A stretch of DNA of 35,150 nt. Source: JBGSUE01 sp041753515. GTDB lineage: Bacteria > Patescibacteriota > Microgenomatia > UBA10105 > UBA927. A program made the position numbers and the translations under genes. Where the stretch lies: NCBI GenBank assembly GCA_041753515.1, contig JBGSUE010000039.1:1-35150 (forward strand), written 5' to 3'. The notes below the pieces were generated by a model. It saw only the letters and a program-made list of their open reading frames with translations, had not been told where the DNA came from and made no database searches. Positions 31,069 through 35,150 of this stretch are shown one piece after another; the first letter of the stretch is position 1; every line of letters starts with the position of its first letter.

Positions 31069-31083
31069 TAGTATGTGACGTAG

Positions 31084-31129
31084 AAAAAGAAAAGACCAAA
31101 ACACATTTTGTGTAGGGTCTTTTCTTTTT
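31084..31129. terminator. Strong intrinsic terminator after hup
   Basis: AAAAAGAAAAGACC (31084-31097) pairs perfectly with GGTCTTTTCTTTTT (31116-31129), and an inner ACACA/TGTGT stem closes the top. The T-rich right arm ends the hup transcript; the A-rich left arm would also work on the other strand. Confidence 0.88.
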
Positions 31130-31157
31130 ATAGGGATGTGGTGTACACTTTATATAT

Positions 31158-31898
31158 ATGGATAAAACGTTAAAACATCATACTAAAAAAACTGCGGCAG
31201 ATGAACCCGAAATGAAAAAAGAACCCCCGGCAATGGTCACGGAAGTTGTTGAAGAAGACGTTGATACGGATGAGCTTGTTGAGGCAGTAGCTCCGGTTGC
31301 CGAAGGGAGCGAGCATGATGATGCGGTGGAAAAGGAAGAGGAAAACAGGACGGAGAAATCGAAAGAAGTTGTTCATGAACTTTTTTCAAAACCGGAATCC
31401 AATGGGGTTGCGGAAATTACTATCGCAAAAAACAGGCAGAAAAAACCGCTTTTCTGGTGGGCTGTTATTGTTATCGTTGCTGCGATTACGACTGGAATTG
31501 GGCTTGTGTCTCTGTCCGGATCATCGGGAAAAAGTTCTGTTGTGAGTATTATTCCGCAAAAACCTACACCGTCGCTCACTCCCAGCTCCACGCCTACACC
31601 CATTCCGCTTCCAAAGAAAGAAGACCTGAAAGTTCAGATTCTCAATGGTGGAGGAGTTGCAGGAGCTGCCGGTAAGATGAAGACGATTCTGGAAGATTTG
31701 GGGTATACAGTTGAGGATGTGGGGAATACTGATGAGTATACGTATGATGAAACGGAAGTACAGGCAAAAGAAGGGTATGATAGTCTCTTGGAAGATCTGG
31801 TGAAAGAGCTTGAAGAAGAGTATACCGTCGGCAGCAGTGACACCTCGCTCACCGACGCCTCAGCCTACGACATTGTCGTCATCGTCGGGAAAGAATAA
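31158..31898 (+). CDS. Membrane protein with LytR C-terminal domain
   Basis: This 246-residue protein has a highly acidic cytoplasmic head (about residues 15-75), one transmembrane helix (about 98-117, FWWAVIVIVAAITTGIGLV), a proline/threonine-rich spacer (PTPSLTPSSTPTPIPLP), and a C-terminal LytR_C domain: LKVQILNGGGVAGAAGKMKTILEDLGYTVEDVG. LytR_C domains follow the LCP domain in cell-wall attachment enzymes or stand alone, as here; the LCP part is absent. The orientation would place the LytR_C domain outside. Its function is unknown. Confidence 0.8.
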   Translation: MDKTLKHHTKKTAADEPEMKKEPPAMVTEVVEEDVDTDELVEAVAPVAEGSEHDDAVEKEEENRTEKSKEVVHELFSKPESNGVAEITIAKNRQKKPLFWWAVIVIVAAITTGIGLVSLSGSSGKSSVVSIIPQKPTPSLTPSSTPTPIPLPKKEDLKVQILNGGGVAGAAGKMKTILEDLGYTVEDVGNTDEYTYDETEVQAKEGYDSLLEDLVKELEEEYTVGSSDTSLTDASAYDIVVIVGKE

Positions 31899-31913
31899 CG
31901 TATCCTCATGATC

Positions 31914-31922
31914 TGATACAAT
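31914..31922 (+). promoter_or_regulatory. Extended -10 promoter in front of miaB
   Basis: TGATACAAT gives an extended -10 element (TGn plus TACAAT at 31917-31922). The expected start point falls within a base of the miaB ATG at 31930, which would make the mRNA leaderless. No good -35 box is present, as is allowed for extended -10 promoters. Confidence 0.5.
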
Positions 31923-31929
31923 TAGCTTC

Positions 31930-33048
31930 ATGACTTTTCATATTGTTACTTTCGGCTGCGCGGCTAATACGGCGGATAGTGAACGGATTGCGGCGTATTA
32001 TGAGGCGCGTGGGATGATCAAAACGGATGATATCAAGAAAGCTGATACGATCATCATCAATACGTGCATGATCCGGGAAATGGCGGAAAATCGTGTCTAT
32101 GGACTCGTGCACAATCTATCTTTAGAACGGCAAACAGGAAGGAAAGTCAAAATTATTGTGACGGGATGCATGACCGGTATGGCAGTGCGCGAAAAATCGG
32201 GAAAAATGCTTGCAGGACTCCACAAAAAAATGCCGGATGTAGATGAATTTTTGCCTATTGAGGAAGTTGGTTTTGAGACAGTTCCATTGAGGGAAAACAC
32301 TGCCCATGCGCTTGTGCCGATAACAAATGGGTGCAATAATTTCTGCACCTTTTGTGTGGTGCCATATACCCGTGGAAGGGAAGTCAGCCGTCCGGTTGAG
32401 GCAATTCTTGAAGAATGCACACACGTTGCCGCAGTTGGATATACCCATGTCACACTGATCGGTCAAAATGTTAATTCATATGGATCCGACCTGTCTCCCA
32501 AAAAAAATATCACATATGTGAAGCATCTCGGACGCTTGCGTATTCCGACGTTGTTTCCATATTTACTTTCAAAAATCTGCAAGATTAAAAAAATACATAC
32601 AATCGATTTTATTTCTTCAAATCCGTGGGATTTTTCAGATGATCTGATTGCTGTCATCGCACGGTACAAAAAAATATCCCGCGCGATCCATCTTCCTGTA
32701 CAGTCAGGTGATAACGAAGTACTAAGACGAATGAATAGATGGTATACGCGGGAAGAGTATCTTGCATTGGTTGAAAAAATACGGAATAAGATACCGGATG
32801 CAACAATCAGTACGGATATTATTGTGGGTTTTCCGGGTGAGACAGCGGAACAGTTTGATAAGACTGTTGAACTTGCAGAAAAAGTAGGTTTTTCAAAAGC
32901 CTATGTGGCTATGTATTCCGATAGGCCAATGACCGCCGCACATAAAACGTTGAAAGACGATGTACCGCACACTGAAAAAAAGCGCAGATGGGAAATTCTC
33001 GAGGAAATGATAAACCGTACAAATTTGCGAAACGGGACGTATGGATAA
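31930..33048 (+). CDS. miaB: tRNA-2-methylthio-N6-isopentenyladenosine synthase MiaB, lacking TRAM
   Basis: This 372-residue radical SAM enzyme adds the methylthio group to i6A37 of tRNA. The N-terminal UPF0004 domain has its three cluster cysteines (Cys-10, Cys-46, Cys-80), and the radical SAM motif is CNNFCTFC (Cys-135, 139, 142), within NGCNNFCTFCVVPYTRGRE, the MiaB type. GQNVNSYG, HLPVQSGDNEVLRRMNRWYT and TDIIVGFPGET follow. The usual C-terminal TRAM domain of about 65 residues is missing; the protein stops near the end of the radical SAM domain. The gene overlaps miaA by eight bases. Confidence 0.93.
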   Translation: MTFHIVTFGCAANTADSERIAAYYEARGMIKTDDIKKADTIIINTCMIREMAENRVYGLVHNLSLERQTGRKVKIIVTGCMTGMAVREKSGKMLAGLHKKMPDVDEFLPIEEVGFETVPLRENTAHALVPITNGCNNFCTFCVVPYTRGREVSRPVEAILEECTHVAAVGYTHVTLIGQNVNSYGSDLSPKKNITYVKHLGRLRIPTLFPYLLSKICKIKKIHTIDFISSNPWDFSDDLIAVIARYKKISRAIHLPVQSGDNEVLRRMNRWYTREEYLALVEKIRNKIPDATISTDIIVGFPGETAEQFDKTVELAEKVGFSKAYVAMYSDRPMTAAHKTLKDDVPHTEKKRRWEILEEMINRTNLRNGTYG

Positions 33049-33937
33049 ACTCCTTATTATCACTGGACCGACTGCTGCCGGAAAAACTACCATTGCCGTA
33101 TCGTTTGCCCATGAGTTTGGTGGGGAGCTTGTATCAGCTGATTCCCGTCAGGTATACAGGGGTATGGATATTGCAACCGGTAAAGACCGGACATCTATTG
33201 ATGTTCCGATTCATGCAATCGATATTGCTGATCCTCAGGATGAATTTAGTGTCAGTCATTGGATTTCGCTTGCACAAAAAAGTATTTCCGATATACATAA
33301 TAGAAAGAAACTGCCGATTGTTGTAGGCGGCACCGGATTTTATATTTCAGCTTTATTACATCCTCCGCAGTCATTGAATATCCCTCCGAATCTCCGATTA
33401 AGAACGATGATGAATGATAAAACACGTGAACAACTTCAGAATGAAGTGAAACAGAAGCTTCCCGATGTGTGGAAATTCATGAATGATTCAGACAGACAGA
33501 ACAAGAGAAGACTGATGAGAAAGCTTGAAATTGGTAAATCACTCGTATATGCGGAAAAAAGTACATTTGATACTTTCGTATGCGGACTTGCCATGCCCTA
33601 TCCTGAGCTGTATGCAAAAATCGACCGGAGGGTGGATGAAAGGGTGGAGGCGGGAGTATTGGATGAAATACAAAGGCTGTTGGAAGCCGGTGTGAGTTTT
33701 GAAAACCCCTCGATGGCGACACTCGGATACCGAGAATGGAAACAATGGTTTGAAAATAAAACGGAGGAAAACAAACGCTCAGCCATACAGAAGTGGAAGT
33801 GGGATGAACATGCCTATGCCAGACGGCAGATGACATACATGAAAAAAATTTCAGGTATCCGCTGGTATCATCCGGTACAAGATATTGAGCGGTTGAAGCG
33901 CGATGTGGATTCATGGTATACAATAGGGAAGGTATGA
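33041..33937 (+). CDS. miaA: tRNA dimethylallyltransferase MiaA
   Basis: This 298-residue enzyme transfers a dimethylallyl group to A37 of tRNAs reading UNN codons, making the substrate of MiaB. Motifs are the P-loop GPTAAGKT (residues 9-16), LVSADSRQVYRGMDIATGK, HAIDIADPQDEFSVSHW, VVGGTGFYISALL, and KWKWDEHAYARRQMTYMKK. The start lies inside the end of miaB, so both modification steps are coupled in one operon. Length is normal. Confidence 0.95.
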   Translation: MDKLLIITGPTAAGKTTIAVSFAHEFGGELVSADSRQVYRGMDIATGKDRTSIDVPIHAIDIADPQDEFSVSHWISLAQKSISDIHNRKKLPIVVGGTGFYISALLHPPQSLNIPPNLRLRTMMNDKTREQLQNEVKQKLPDVWKFMNDSDRQNKRRLMRKLEIGKSLVYAEKSTFDTFVCGLAMPYPELYAKIDRRVDERVEAGVLDEIQRLLEAGVSFENPSMATLGYREWKQWFENKTEENKRSAIQKWKWDEHAYARRQMTYMKKISGIRWYHPVQDIERLKRDVDSWYTIGKV

Positions 33938-34917
33938 CATCAAAAATTGAAATATCACCGCGAACTATCGTATTCACATTTTTATTTGTTGCCACAATAT
34001 GGCTGGTGATTGAAATTAAAAACATTCTGCTTCTCCTGTATGTTGCCTATATTCTCATGTCTGCTATCAGGCCGTTTGTCGAAAAACTGACAAAATATAA
34101 GATTCCCAAATTCGTATCCATCATTGTGGTATATATACTCATCGGGGTATGTATTGGGGTTACGGTCAGTACAATGATTCCGGTGCTGGTTTCCCAGACA
34201 AACAGGTTCGTTACACAATTACCCGGATATATCGAATATATATCACCATACTATGAAATTGACGTGCGGTCTTTTTCGGCACAGATTGCCCCGATCGGGG
34301 AAAACATCATCCGGTTTACGGTCGGTATTTTTTCCAATATCGTCACAATCATGACTGTCCTCATATTTACTTTTTATCTCCTCTTGGAATATGAAAGGAT
34401 TATTTGGTATGTAAAGCGTCTTTTCGGTAGGGTAATCGGTGAACGGATCGCCTCAGTGATGACATCTGTTGAAATTCTCTTAGGTGCATGGCTTCGGGGT
34501 CAACTTCTTCTTATGTTTTTTGTCGGACTCTTAACCTATATTTTCCTTTCGTTTCTGTCTGTGGAATATGCGCTTCCTCTTGCAATCATTGCAGGATTAT
34601 TCGAAATAGTACCGTACATCGGCCCGATTCTTTCTGCTATTCCGGCATTATTGGTGACACTTCCGGTTTCTCCGCTTCTGGCCCTTGCCACAGCCTCAGT
34701 GTATTTTATCGTGCAGCAGCTGGAAAATACGGTAATTGTGCCACTCGTCATGAATAAAGCAGTTGGATTGTCACCTCTGATCATCATCGTGTCCCTGATG
34801 ATCGGTTCACAGCTTGCCGGCATCATGGGGGCAGTATTGGCAATTCCGATTGTTGTGATGGTACGCGCCATCCTTGTTACGCTATTGAAAGACGAAATGT
34901 ACGTCAAGGCCCCGTAA
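33934..34917 (+). CDS. AI-2E family (PerM/YdiK-like) membrane transporter
   Basis: This 327-residue protein is a polytopic membrane protein of the AI-2E/PerM family. It has several long hydrophobic helices, a soluble middle part (TQLPGYIEYISPYYEIDVRS), the family blocks LLGAWLRGQLLLMFFVGLLTY and GLFEIVPYIGPILSAIPALLV, and the C-terminal VIVPLVMNKAVGLSPLIIIVSLMIG. Some relatives export autoinducer-2 or act as sodium/proton antiporters; substrate here is unknown. The start at 33934 overlaps the miaA stop by ATGA. Its 3' end meets the RNase P RNA gene on the other strand. Confidence 0.88.
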   Translation: MTSKIEISPRTIVFTFLFVATIWLVIEIKNILLLLYVAYILMSAIRPFVEKLTKYKIPKFVSIIVVYILIGVCIGVTVSTMIPVLVSQTNRFVTQLPGYIEYISPYYEIDVRSFSAQIAPIGENIIRFTVGIFSNIVTIMTVLIFTFYLLLEYERIIWYVKRLFGRVIGERIASVMTSVEILLGAWLRGQLLLMFFVGLLTYIFLSFLSVEYALPLAIIAGLFEIVPYIGPILSAIPALLVTLPVSPLLALATASVYFIVQQLENTVIVPLVMNKAVGLSPLIIIVSLMIGSQLAGIMGAVLAIPIVVMVRAILVTLLKDEMYVKAP

Positions 34918-35150
34918 GCCAGATTCTGTTTTAGACTCTCATTAATCTTTGCCCGTATGCTTCGTGCCTTCCTGGTAGATGGTATAGCGGCACAGTCGCC
35001 GGTTGCAGCAGGTGGGATTGTCATGCGTTTCATACCACAACCATAATCTTTCGATCACAGGTTGTGGATCGTCTCTGTGACTCTCTCAGAGTGTCACTTC
35101 ACTCTTCGTCCTTCTCATCTTTCGAATCAAAGGCACCCTTGGTTAGCGGA
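34908..35150 (-). ncRNA. rnpB: RNase P RNA, 3' part (5' end outside window)
   Basis: Read on the minus strand, the last part is ACAGAATCTGGCTTACGGGG, the universal 3' conserved block (ACAGAA..CCGGCTTA) of bacterial RNase P RNA, preceded by AGATTAATGA as in E. coli. Further upstream lies CACAGAGACGA, the CR-II block, and GTATGAAACG. RNase P matures the 5' ends of tRNAs. The 5' strand of P4 (GAGGAAAGTCC) would lie beyond the window. The 3' boundary is approximate and touches the stop of the transporter gene. Confidence 0.88.

Noticed and set aside
34536..35033. A 165-codon minus-strand frame at the right edge
   Set aside because: It runs antisense to the transporter gene and across the RNase P RNA and has no protein similarity I can recognise.

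Overview
The window looks like a chromosomal segment from a Candidate Phyla Radiation (Patescibacteria) bacterium, perhaps of the Microgenomates type. The signs are very compact gene packing with many 4-base ATGA stop/start overlaps, a complete S10-spc-alpha ribosomal cluster in which L30 (rpmD) is missing between S5 and L15, slightly shortened ribosomal proteins, and many starts without a Shine-Dalgarno sequence. TGA is used as a normal stop, so the standard bacterial code applies. The placement is inference from gene content; no phylogeny was run.

Region 1 (1-5083) is accessory. It starts with the 3' part of an alpha-2-macroglobulin-like gene with an intact CIEQ thioester motif and a C-terminal membrane anchor. 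A membrane-anchored Memo-family protein and two tandem paralogous membrane proteins with fibronectin-like domains follow. Next come a RelE/YafQ-type toxin-antitoxin pair with its own promoter and a perfect operator palindrome, and a minus-strand pair encoding a retropepsin-like aspartic protease and a DUF5678-like protein.

Region 2 (5200-24639) is one long translation block on the plus strand: fusA, tuf, rpsJ, rplC, rplD, rplW, rplB, rpsS, rplV, rpsC, rplP, rpmC, rpsQ, rplN, rplX, rplE, rpsN, rpsH, rplF, rplR, rpsE, rplO, secY, adk, a second P-loop kinase, map, infA, rpmJ, rpsM, rpsK, rpsD, rpoA, rplQ, rplM, rpsI. Several intergenic gaps hold hairpins or repetitive dyads that could tune expression inside the block.

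Region 3 (24645-27430) is on the minus strand. Two RDD-family membrane proteins flank a polytopic membrane protein in one operon with a recognisable promoter that appears to give a leaderless mRNA. Upstream lies a tRNA-Pro(GGG) gene embedded in decayed partial copies of itself that carry hairpin insertions, followed by a REP-like dyad.

Region 4 (27497-35150) is on the plus strand: recA-recX, rny (RNase Y without a membrane anchor), hup with promoter and terminator, a LytR C-terminal-domain membrane protein, miaB-miaA (two consecutive steps of ms2i6A37 tRNA modification) and an AI-2E/PerM-family transporter. The window ends in the 3' part of the RNase P RNA gene on the minus strand.

Most of the window is well-known housekeeping machinery. 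The parts most worth a second look are the tRNA-Pro pseudogene array, the surface-protein cassette at the left edge, the domain losses (RNase Y anchor, MiaB TRAM, L2 N-terminus) and the apparent leaderless promoters.
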